Assembly (NCBI GenBank): GCA_027487375.1
Contig: JAIYDQ010000441.1
Location: 1-37,881 of the forward strand
From: Planctomycetaceae bacterium
GTDB lineage: Bacteria > Planctomycetota > Planctomycetia > Pirellulales > Pirellulaceae
DNA: 37,881 nucleotides
Reading direction: 5' to 3'
Shown here: one piece after another, positions 25,069 to 32,395 of the stretch
Layout of the letters: each line of letters starts with the position of its first letter
How positions within the stretch are numbered: the first letter of the stretch is position 1
Notes under the pieces: generated by a model
What the model was told of the DNA's origin: nothing
Seen by the model: only the letters and a program-made list of their open reading frames with translations
Database searches by the model: none
Translations under genes and position numbers: made by a program

Positions 25069-27306
25069 TCACCCGAACGTTGTCAAGACTTGCTTGATGC
25101 TCTTGAAAGTCATACTTTCGATCATGTAAATGCGATCTGCCGGATCGATTGATTCTTTAGTAATCACGGGCAATGTTGCCTCCGAAAGCGTTCTCTCGGA
25201 GTTTGCTGTCTTCAGTTTTGGCATCTTTTCAGGCAAGGGGCGCTCGAGCCCAAGCTCGTCACAACAGACCGCAAAAAGTTCGCTCACTTGACTCCACGCG
25301 GTCTCTTCTTCAGCTAGTTTGGGCATCGTATCTTTGTTCATCATCGATAATCCGACGGTTGCCAGTCCGGCTCCAAGAAACTCCTTGAGCGTAATTGTTA
25401 ACATGGCTGTAGTGCCACCTTCGAAGGGCAGCATAGCCGCCGCGATGATTGGGGCGAAGAGTAGTCCAGCCGGTGCCACGCCTGTCAAAAAACTCTGCCC
25501 CCAACTCATTCGCTGCCACATTTCACGAGTGTAGGAATCGAGTTGTTCGTTGGACAGTCGAATACGACTCTCGGATTGAAATCGTTTCAGGGCGTTCTGA
25601 AAGCGTTCTTCCCATAACTTACGCTCTTCTATTTGTTGAGCGGCCAGTAATCCGTATGGCAAATCTTGAACCGTGATCGCGTCAAAAAAATCTCTTGAAG
25701 AAATGACGCGTCCTCCATCGCCAGTTCGCCAACGGGAAGTAACGAATTCGCTCACTGCAGTAGTACGACGAGTGATCCATGCCGGCAACTGAAGCCAGCT
25801 GGTGGCTTGGCTCGCAGCTTCTTGAACTTTCGATGACCATCGAATGGCAATTCGACCTGGCCTGGCCCACCAAGGAGCTGTCTTCTCGAGGCTCGTAGAA
25901 ATCTGCTGAATGAGTTCATGGGAAACTTGCAGTCGAATTGAATCTAGCTCTCCACTCTTCGACTTCTCGCTGGTCGACAATCGGAGGATCGTTTGAGCCA
26001 ATAGGTCGTGCCATCGATCTCGTCTGCTGAGGCTTCTTTGGTTGTGCGTTTCGATATCATGGAGACCTTGATGGATCGATGTCGTGAGAGATATAAGAGT
26101 CGCGCTGAGTCTTTCTTTGGCGAGTTGGCTTGGATCCAATTGTGCGCCGATCGTGACCAACACGTCCTCCGAAACGATCTCTGCCGGCGGTTGGGCAGGC
26201 GGCGATTTGTCAATTCTAAAGAATACCGGCAAGTCTTCAGATGACTTCGGTGCAACTGGTTGATCGCGAGTTCCAAGCAATTTAGCTGGTGGTATGCGTT
26301 CGCGGAGCAGGGGGCCTTCGAAGTGATAAGCCATATAAACTCGCCACAAGCCTCGCTCGCGATAACCGTTAGCAATCTCGTTGGATATCTCTAAAGATGT
26401 ATAGCGACGCGGCACACGATTCACGGCAAGTATCGTTCGTAGCCCGGGCATCGAACGCTGAACAACGCCCAGGATATCGCTAACCACTTCATCTTGAATC
26501 GAATTTGCGGAGGAAACGACTACAAAAGCAGACGATATCTGTAGTGATTTTGCCAAAGCAGCACGACGCCTTGCGGCAAACATGGACTGTGCGGTATCTG
26601 TCCGTAAGTCGTGTTGCGATGTCCCGGAGTTTGTCACTGCCAGCGAATCAAGATCGCCTCCGAAGAAGCCCGTTTGGATGTCTGGGCAATCCATGAGACC
26701 GATCCCATGCGAGTCCAGCCATGAGTCTGTCGCTACCAAAGGAATCAGTATTGGCGGAACGGGTTGGCTTGTAGGATACTGCGCCATGTACTCACGACTG
26801 TATTGGCCATTGTATTGCTCAAAGGCCATCTCGCGGTTCATGGCTAATTCTTCCGGTGGATAGCCAAAGATACCTTCAATCTGTGAAAGAGTGCTCTGCC
26901 ATAGTGATTGATCGTTCTTCCATGATTCGGGAAGCCAAAGAATAAAGCGGTGGGTTCCCTCTTGATTGGACGCCCCAATCAGCAATCGCTCGCGCCCCGC
27001 CGGTGACAAAAAGCCTGCGACCATACTGCTCTTGCCTGCATTGAGGATTCCCGCAATGGCAACAATCGGGGAAGTTTGCTTTGAAGCAAGGAATGCCTGT
27101 GACAACTCGCTAGTAATGCGATGCGGAAGACTTTCTTCGGCGCTTCTCCTGCTGTCCTTCGCAAGCTGCTTTAGAACCTCTATCAAGCTCAGAGTATTGA
27201 GATCCGAGGAACTATCGCTTGTAGCCTCTCTTCGGAACTTCGCAAACGGAGTCTTTCCCGATCGATTGAATATCAGGTTTTCAAGATCCGAGAGATGCTC
27301 AAACAT
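25069..27306 (-). CDS. Dynamin-like GTPase
   Basis: A 745-aa protein with an N-terminal GTPase domain. The P-loop is GILNAGKSS (86-94), the dynamin-type GxxNAGKS. A threonine in EGTHRF (118) fits G2. G3 appears as DCPD (206-209) where DxPG is usual, and G4 as NRVP (296-299) where TKxD is usual. Long helical regions follow (about 390-590). A hydrophobic pair (about 600-655: FLTGVAPAGLLFAPIIAAAML and FLGAGLATVGLSMM) looks like a membrane-inserting paddle, as in bacterial dynamin-like proteins. It probably remodels or tethers membranes (inference). The departures in G3 and G4 could mean altered nucleotide specificity. Its gene is divergent from a DUF1269 gene and convergent with rhaB. Confidence 0.75.
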   Translation of the reverse strand: MFEHLSDLENLIFNRSGKTPFAKFRREATSDSSSDLNTLSLIEVLKQLAKDSRRSAEESLPHRITSELSQAFLASKQTSPIVAIAGILNAGKSSMVAGFLSPAGRERLLIGASNQEGTHRFILWLPESWKNDQSLWQSTLSQIEGIFGYPPEELAMNREMAFEQYNGQYSREYMAQYPTSQPVPPILIPLVATDSWLDSHGIGLMDCPDIQTGFFGGDLDSLAVTNSGTSQHDLRTDTAQSMFAARRRAALAKSLQISSAFVVVSSANSIQDEVVSDILGVVQRSMPGLRTILAVNRVPRRYTSLEISNEIANGYRERGLWRVYMAYHFEGPLLRERIPPAKLLGTRDQPVAPKSSEDLPVFFRIDKSPPAQPPAEIVSEDVLVTIGAQLDPSQLAKERLSATLISLTTSIHQGLHDIETHNQRSLSRRDRWHDLLAQTILRLSTSEKSKSGELDSIRLQVSHELIQQISTSLEKTAPWWARPGRIAIRWSSKVQEAASQATSWLQLPAWITRRTTAVSEFVTSRWRTGDGGRVISSRDFFDAITVQDLPYGLLAAQQIEERKLWEERFQNALKRFQSESRIRLSNEQLDSYTREMWQRMSWGQSFLTGVAPAGLLFAPIIAAAMLPFEGGTTAMLTITLKEFLGAGLATVGLSMMNKDTMPKLAEEETAWSQVSELFAVCCDELGLERPLPEKMPKLKTANSERTLSEATLPVITKESIDPADRIYMIESMTFKSIKQVLTTFG

Positions 27307-27444
27307 GCAGAGTAACTTTTGATGATCAAGGGATAGGACGCTAAACCGGTGTAAACCAAAACTATAGCAAAATTCAGGCGATCTCGGGACAGACCTACAT
27401 TAAGAGAGACCGAAGGGATGCTCGCATTAATCCACTTTTTCGAA

Positions 27445-27458
27445 CGACCGCGCGGTCG
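27445..27458. promoter_or_regulatory. Perfect 14-bp palindrome in a divergent promoter region
   Basis: CGACCGCGCGGTCG lies in the 297-bp gap between the divergent dynamin-like and DUF1269 genes, 139 bp from the first and 146 bp from the second. It may be a binding site for a dimeric regulator; no regulator is identified. Confidence 0.3.
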
Positions 27459-27603
27459 CGGCTTTCATCAATAAATCCGTGATACCGACCCATGAAGATT
27501 TCGCAAAGCGGTTCTTGCTCCATGCGTCAATTCAAGAATTCGGGTAAGCTAAGTCTCGAGAGTAAAGTTCAATTGTTTCTAGACTAGGCATTAGGTGATC
27601 GTT

Positions 27604-28119
27604 ATGGCAACATTAGTGGTAATTGGGTACGAGAGTGAACTGAAGGCAGAAGAAGTCCGAATTTCCTTGCTGAAAATGCAAAAAGAGTTCTTGATCGACT
27701 TGGCAGATGCGGTTGTAGTTGTCCGAGATGCAAAAGGAAACATAAAGCTCCGCCAGCTTTACAACCTCACTGCAGCCGGTGCCGTGAGTGGCGGATTCTG
27801 GGGAGCTCTTGTCGGGATGATTTTTTTGAATCCTCTCTTTGGAATGGCAATGGGAGCAAGTGCAGGAGCCATCTCCGGGGCGTTGACTGACGTCGGCATT
27901 GATGATGGCTTTCTAAAAAGCCTTGCAAGCACCATCAAGCCGGATGGGGCGGCTCTCTGCGTCCTGATCCGAACGATGACCGCAGATAAAGTCTTAGAGG
28001 AAGTCAAGAAGTTCGGTGGTGAAGTGATTCAATCGAATCTATCTCACGAAAGTGAAGAAAAGCTTCGCGCGGCACTAGCCTCAACTCCGACTGCTTCCTC
28101 AGAAGCCGCAGCCAGTTAA
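27604..28119 (+). CDS. DUF1269 family membrane protein
   Basis: A 171-aa protein starting MATLVVIGYESELKAEEVRISLLKMQKE, the typical DUF1269 opening, with a ferredoxin-like N-terminal region. A central glycine-rich membrane segment follows (GAVSGGFWGALVGMIFLNPLFGMAMGASAGAISGAL), then DVGIDDGFLKSLASTIKPDGAALCVLIR and an alpha/beta end. Function unknown; relatives are often stress-related or near transport genes. ATG 27604 is preferred to GTG 27595 because AGGTGA lies 8 nt upstream. Confidence 0.88.
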   Translation: MATLVVIGYESELKAEEVRISLLKMQKEFLIDLADAVVVVRDAKGNIKLRQLYNLTAAGAVSGGFWGALVGMIFLNPLFGMAMGASAGAISGALTDVGIDDGFLKSLASTIKPDGAALCVLIRTMTADKVLEEVKKFGGEVIQSNLSHESEEKLRAALASTPTASSEAAAS

Positions 28120-28487
28120 TCTCGTGAATACATCATGCCTCGAAGTTTTCTGTGACTTCTAGATCGAATCTTGGGTTGATGTAGCTACGGATCGAGCACG
28201 ATGACCATGCGTAGGGTAGTCTTCCAGCCTGTCGATTGCGAAACCGACAGGCTGGAAGACTGTCCTACAGCAATCTGGCTAGCTACAGCTACCCAAGCAT
28301 TGCTCTAGCGATCACCATTTTGGCAGAGGCCAGCGGCTTATCGTGCTTTGGTCAGATTGAAAAACCAGGGTTGGAACTCGTAGCAGATGTCGCAAGAAAT
28401 CTGCAGGCACTAGAATCTGCAAGTGTTTCCATCGACGTCGGAATTCTTACGGATCCCGCTAAGCCCAAGTCAAGTTTCGCTCAAGCA
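28120..28487. other. Intergenic region with long hairpin and a possible gene remnant
   Basis: 368 bp between the convergent DUF1269 and DUF3611-like genes. It contains a 24-bp-arm inverted repeat (28211-28268) and, just after, a short open frame resembling the start of an exported protein (28290-28511). Confidence 0.5.
28211..28268. repeat. Long palindromic repeat (24-bp arms)
   Basis: Arms 28211-28234 and 28245-28268 match at 22 of 24 positions around a 10-nt loop; the inner part is CTTCCAGCCTGTCG/CGACAGGCTGGAAG. I recall similar GACAGGCTGGAAG hairpins scattered in planctomycete genomes. Lying after the DUF1269 stop, it may also end that transcript, although no T tract follows. Confidence 0.75.
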
Positions 28488-28511
28488 TTATGCGGTTGCT
28501 TCTTCGTATGA
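28290..28511 (+). pseudogene. Possible truncated N-terminus of an exported protein
   Basis: The frame reads IALAITILAEASGLSCFGQ, a signal-peptide-like hydrophobic stretch, then LELVADVARNLQALESASVSIDVGILTDP, which looks like the start of a planctomycete exported protein of DUF2092-like type. It stops after about 75 residues and its last 24 nt run into the end of the convergent DUF3611-like gene. I read it as a remnant cut off at its 3' side; it may be chance. Confidence 0.25.
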
Positions 28512-29099
28512 TTTTGAAGCGACGATCGTAACTCTGAAGAGTAACCAGAGGCTAAAAACGAGGATGATTACTTCCGCAAAGAGAGTAAGTGTAAGCGCCA
28601 TAAGACTGAGCATGTCGACTGCTGAAACCCAGCTTGAATCGTTTCCGTTGGTTGTCTGAATGACCGGGACACCGGCTTGAGGGACTGAGAGAAAATAGAA
28701 CAGCAGGTGAGCAACTTCTACCAGCATCACGACAATGGAGATCAACACACCGGTCGTACTTGCGATGATGCCAGTCCACGCGGCTCGACTTAAAAAGTCA
28801 TTTGTTGGTCGAAATTCGGGCGTTGTGATTCGTTGGGCTAAACGCGTGTAGCGAAACGACCAAATGGTTGTAAAAAGGAGAACGGCAAGGCTTGCAAGCG
28901 TGAGGAATTCAACAAATCGGAACCCTGCACGTGGTCCCATTGGCGACCCCGCGAAGAAAAACAAGTAAGTCATTAAAACGGCGGGAATCGCACCAACCAC
29001 GACTTGTGTCCAGAAGCCACACCAACCCAGTCGATGGAACGTGCGTGCCAGTCCCGCGTAGGTCGTCTCCTTGAGTGTCTCGTTCAAGTTCTCAATCAT
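28488..29099 (-). CDS. DUF3611-like integral membrane protein
   Basis: A 203-aa protein with four predicted membrane segments: GFWTQVVVGAIPAVLMTYLFFF, FLTLASLAVLLFTTIWSF, TGIIASTTGVLISIVVMLVEV and LSLMALTLTLFAEVIILVFSLWLLF. The opening GLARTFHRLGWCGFWTQVVVGA and the SFRYTRLAQRI segment resemble the DUF3611 family known from cyanobacteria; function unknown. It begins 70 bp after the AI-2E family transporter gene on the same strand and could be its partner in a transcript. Confidence 0.7.
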   Translation of the reverse strand: MIENLNETLKETTYAGLARTFHRLGWCGFWTQVVVGAIPAVLMTYLFFFAGSPMGPRAGFRFVEFLTLASLAVLLFTTIWSFRYTRLAQRITTPEFRPTNDFLSRAAWTGIIASTTGVLISIVVMLVEVAHLLFYFLSVPQAGVPVIQTTNGNDSSWVSAVDMLSLMALTLTLFAEVIILVFSLWLLFRVTIVASKSYEEATA

Positions 29100-29169
29100 G
29101 GCTCTACTCTATCTTGCTTAGTTGACTTACTGAATTGGTTGTCATTACGGTCTGGTAAATCGCATTGTA

Positions 29170-31077
29170 TCAAAGAGTTGACGCAGTTGGCGAGGCTTTC
29201 TGCTTGGTCTTTTGGGAGTTGCTGATCGCTCCCGGTAAGCCCCGTTCGAGGACAAGAACATGCAACACATATACTGCTACTGGGGTCGCAAGTATTAATC
29301 CCCATATCCCAAAAAAGTACTGCGCAAGGGGTAGGACAGTAACTAACAAAACAGGATGGAGGTCCATCTTCTGCCCCAAAATTCGCGGGCTCGTCACGAA
29401 GCTCTCAATCAAACTTACGAAGGTCGCAAACAACCCTGCCTCAATCGCTAATCCGAGTCCTCCGCCGTACTGAAATAGCGAAAACACAACGATTAGAACA
29501 ATCGCAAATATTCCACCGACCGTGGGCACTAGGCACAGCAAAAAAGTTGCAATACCAAGAACCATCACGTGTTCGACACCGAGAAACCACAAGCCAATCG
29601 AAGTCAACGTTGCACTGATCAGAGCAATCATCCCCTGCAATTGCATGAAACGACCGATCAGATGTCCCATGTCTGAAGCGGCGGGTGCTACTTCGTCGTA
29701 GACTTCGCGCAGCCAGGTCTCTCGTAACATTGGCATCGATTTTTTGAGATTCGTGAAGTCAATGCAGATGAATAGACTGAGGGTGAACGCTGTCGCGAGG
29801 TCTAAAGGCACGTTCAGCAACGAAATGATAATGCGTTCGATCCAACCAGAAGCCGCATCAGGATTTCCGAGTGTTTGAAGATGATGACGAATAAACTTCG
29901 CAAACGAATTCGAGTTCCACCACTTTTGAAACAAATCGTGCATCATCGCCGCTTCGAAATCCTCTCGCAAACGACGCTCCTTACTGGCCGCATCTTCGTC
30001 GGCAGGTGGGGGACGTAGCTTCTCGAAAACTTCACCAAATGCTCGTCTTCCTTGCTGACGCACCTTGGCAAGTTGCATGTACTCGTCAAACGAGAATGGA
30101 ATTGCATTGGATGAATACTGACGCTGGGTTTCGAAAGCGTTTCGCAATCGTTCCGTATACTCCGGCGACTCTTGAACAACGTCAAATTTGTTTTCCAAAG
30201 TCTCGTCGATCCATTGCAGTCTCAACGCTTCAAACTCCGTAGGATTACGAATGATAAACTTGAGTAGTTGTTCGGGTGTGCTTGTCGCGGCGGCTCGAAT
30301 CAACGGAGTTACCTCCTCCGCGGCGCGACCTTTCTCAGAGATCTCACGTTTGGCTTCGCTAATGAGTTCTGGGCCTCTGATGGTCGTGAACCATTCCGCG
30401 AGTGCTTGACTACCTGTTCCTTCGCTAAGCATTGACGACCTAATGTCCTCGCGCTCGTTGTCTATAAAGGGTCTGAAGATGCTTCCTTCGACCCATGCTT
30501 CTAAACTCGGAAAGCGATTGTATTCCAAAGAATGTCTTTCGCCTCGTTGGTAAAAATCTTCTAAGCCTTGTTGGTAGCTCGGAGAGCCCGGTCGCCCGAA
30601 TTGCGAATTAAACATGCTGCGCCCCATAAAATCTTCAAGTAATCGTGCGGCTTCGGTTTCTGGGCTCGCATATCGCAACCAACCGCTCAACCGTTGCCCC
30701 TGCGCGACGACGTGCGGTGAAACCAAGATTCCAACCCCGAGCAAAACAACGGGAACCAAAACGAAAATGCTTATCGTCATTAATCTCCGAAGCCAAGGAC
30801 GCTCACAATCGGGCGATAACAAGGCCATGCCCCAGCCAACCAAAGCGAGCGTGTAATAACAAATCAGGAATGTCATAAATGCGGCAAAGAAAAAATCTCG
30901 CGCGATGTACATGACAAGTAGAAAGCCGCCCCAAATCGCTAGCTTCCGAAGAAGCCGATTCCACGCGAGATCGGCTGCTGTGGGCTTCGCGGAACTTACG
31001 GGAGTGACGGATGGCTGGGAGTCGACCGGCGGATCGATGGGATTTCGCATATCATCCAAAACAGGCTCGTTGTTCAT
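29170..31077 (-). CDS. AI-2E family transporter with a large soluble insert
   Basis: A 635-aa membrane protein, much longer than the usual ~350 aa. Its first hydrophobic segments (about 44-120) are followed by a hydrophilic stretch of about 275 residues (130-405) rich in charged helices. The conserved second half then comes: LDLATAFTLSLFICIDF, GRFMQLQGMIALISATLTSIGLWFLGV, LLCLVPTVGGIFAIVLIVV, SFVTSPRILGQKMDLHPVLLV and FFGIWGLILATPVAVYVL. The family includes the AI-2 exporter TqsA and ion transporters; the substrate cannot be assigned. The long insert lies where the family has a shorter extracytoplasmic region. Confidence 0.88.
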   Translation of the reverse strand: MNNEPVLDDMRNPIDPPVDSQPSVTPVSSAKPTAADLAWNRLLRKLAIWGGFLLVMYIARDFFFAAFMTFLICYYTLALVGWGMALLSPDCERPWLRRLMTISIFVLVPVVLLGVGILVSPHVVAQGQRLSGWLRYASPETEAARLLEDFMGRSMFNSQFGRPGSPSYQQGLEDFYQRGERHSLEYNRFPSLEAWVEGSIFRPFIDNEREDIRSSMLSEGTGSQALAEWFTTIRGPELISEAKREISEKGRAAEEVTPLIRAAATSTPEQLLKFIIRNPTEFEALRLQWIDETLENKFDVVQESPEYTERLRNAFETQRQYSSNAIPFSFDEYMQLAKVRQQGRRAFGEVFEKLRPPPADEDAASKERRLREDFEAAMMHDLFQKWWNSNSFAKFIRHHLQTLGNPDAASGWIERIIISLLNVPLDLATAFTLSLFICIDFTNLKKSMPMLRETWLREVYDEVAPAASDMGHLIGRFMQLQGMIALISATLTSIGLWFLGVEHVMVLGIATFLLCLVPTVGGIFAIVLIVVFSLFQYGGGLGLAIEAGLFATFVSLIESFVTSPRILGQKMDLHPVLLVTVLPLAQYFFGIWGLILATPVAVYVLHVLVLERGLPGAISNSQKTKQKASPTASTL

Positions 31078-31428
31078 CGCTAGTTCTCAGTACTCGGTAA
31101 TCATAACTCGTCAATCAAGACGAATTGTCGCTGCCGAAAATATACAGCAGCAACAGACAGCCCAGAGTATAAACCGACCAAGCGGCTTGCGTCACGCAAG
31201 CGACCTAAAAGCAGGGCTTACGTCCACGCTAGAATCAAATCTGTAAAAGCCGAACCAAGGAACTCGCAAACAAAGTTACTGCCAAGATTACGCGTGTTTT
31301 TGCGGCGAAAGGCATGCACACGAACGTTACATCACGGGAATTCCTGAGGAATGCTTGTGAAACGCCGATTCTCCATCTTCGATTCTGAATGCTGGCCATG
31401 AAGATGCAAACTGGGAGACGGATTGCAC

Positions 31429-31477
31429 GGAAGACACGGAGGAGATTTTGACTCCTGAAATCTCCTCCGTGTCTTCC
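31429..31477. repeat. Inverted repeat with perfect 20-bp arms
   Basis: Arms 31429-31448 and 31458-31477 are exact complements (GGAAGACACGGAGGAGATTT and its inverse) around a 9-nt loop. The flanks repeat the CACGGA / TCCGTG theme. It is far from any gene end (287 bp from the MarR start), so it looks like an interspersed palindromic element rather than a terminator. Confidence 0.8.
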
Positions 31478-31670
31478 GAGTCGTCCGTGTCCGATCTTTT
31501 AGCGTCTAAATTTGATTTCACGTGTTTGATTAACCGTTGAAAACGAGGCTTGCATTGAAAATAGTCGACTTTATTGCAAGCGTATGTACTTGCGATCGGC
31601 TAGACGTGCAAAAATCGTGCGATTTGAATCCGGAATGTTACAGTTTCACCGAATAACGTCCGAACAATAG

Positions 31671-31699
31671 TTGTTGAAACAACAAAATGACGGTATGAT
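31671..31699 (+). promoter_or_regulatory. MarR-gene promoter with overlapping palindromic operator
   Basis: TTGTTG (31671-31676), a 17-bp spacer, and TATGAT (31694-31699) form a reasonable sigma70-like promoter. The palindrome TTGTTG-AAA-CAACAA (31671-31685) coincides with the -35 box. A dimeric regulator bound here would block the promoter, as is usual for MarR-type autorepression. Confidence 0.5.
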
Positions 31700-31765
31700 A
31701 TTTCGAAAGACGAAGATTCGGAACTCAATACGAGTCTACTACCTGACCCATATAGGAACGAAGAA

Positions 31766-32236
31766 TTGAAATCCGCGACACGAAAGTTTGATTCCGTTCA
31801 GCAGGAGGCCTATCTGGCCATTTGGAGGACTTACGATCGACTTCGGGCGATCGAAGATGCTCTTTTTTCCGAATGGAATCTTTCCGCCCAACAGTACAAC
31901 GTCCTTAGGCTTCTGGAATCGGCTCACCCTCAGAAGATCCCGACTCTTAGCCTTACAACGCGATTGATTTCTCGCGCTCCTGACATCACAAGAATGTTGG
32001 ATCGCTTGGAGCAAAATGGATGGATAGAACGAGAGCGATCGCTTGAAGATCGGAGAACTGTCTTAGTGGGAGTAACCGCGGATGGGCTGGCTCTGCTCAA
32101 GCAACTCCGACGACCGCTGGCTCAGTGCCACGAGAAGCAATTAGGCCACTTATCACAACGAGAATTAACCACCCTCAGTGAATTGCTTAGTCGTGCAAGA
32201 GAACCTCACGAATCGGAAGATGGATTTTGGAAGTAA
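31766..32236 (+). CDS. MarR-family transcriptional regulator
   Basis: A 156-aa winged-helix regulator. The helical start (VQQEAYLAIWRTYDRLRAIEDALFSEWNLSAQQYNVLRLLES) is followed by the recognition region LSLTTRLISRAPDITRMLDRLEQNGWIERERSLEDRRTVLVGVTADGLALLKQL, including the wing with DRRT. It should bind DNA as a dimer and respond to small phenolic or lipophilic ligands. The start is TTG at 31766, with AGGAA 8 nt upstream and no ATG available. The candidate operator at 31671-31685 suggests autoregulation. The halogenase-like gene follows on the same strand 160 bp later and is the likely target. Confidence 0.92.
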   Translation: MKSATRKFDSVQQEAYLAIWRTYDRLRAIEDALFSEWNLSAQQYNVLRLLESAHPQKIPTLSLTTRLISRAPDITRMLDRLEQNGWIERERSLEDRRTVLVGVTADGLALLKQLRRPLAQCHEKQLGHLSQRELTTLSELLSRAREPHESEDGFWK

Positions 32237-32260
32237 GCCTAGTTCGAAACCGCCACATGC

Positions 32261-32328
32261 GCTGGAGTCCAGGCTTTAGCGGCTTTGGAGCATCCTAGGT
32301 GCTCAGCACCTAAAGACGGTACTCCAGC
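32261..32328 (+). repeat. 68-bp palindromic repeat, copy C
   Basis: Begins GCTGGAGTCCAGGCTTTAGC and ends ACGGTACTCCAGC, with near-perfect inverted ends. It lies 24 bp after the MarR stop and 68 bp before the next gene, so it sits inside a probable operon where it may end or stabilise part of the transcript. Confidence 0.8.
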
Positions 32329-32395
32329 AAAGTTGCACCGTCGAATTATGTAAAGCAGAAGACCCCTAAAAAACAACTTCAAACAGGAAATCAAA

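Larger units (their letters stand above)
31078..31765. other. 688-bp divergent intergenic region
   Basis: No gene is supported. Visible structures are GCTTGCGT-C-ACGCAAGC (31185-31201), a hairpin with perfect 20-bp arms (31429-31477), and the MarR promoter/operator at 31671-31699. The remainder (about 31210-31420 and 31480-31660) shows nothing I can name. Confidence 0.5.

Noticed and set aside
29004-29473. Plus-strand frames over the transporter and DUF3611-like gene ends
   Set aside because: Antisense to membrane-protein coding sequence and without domains.
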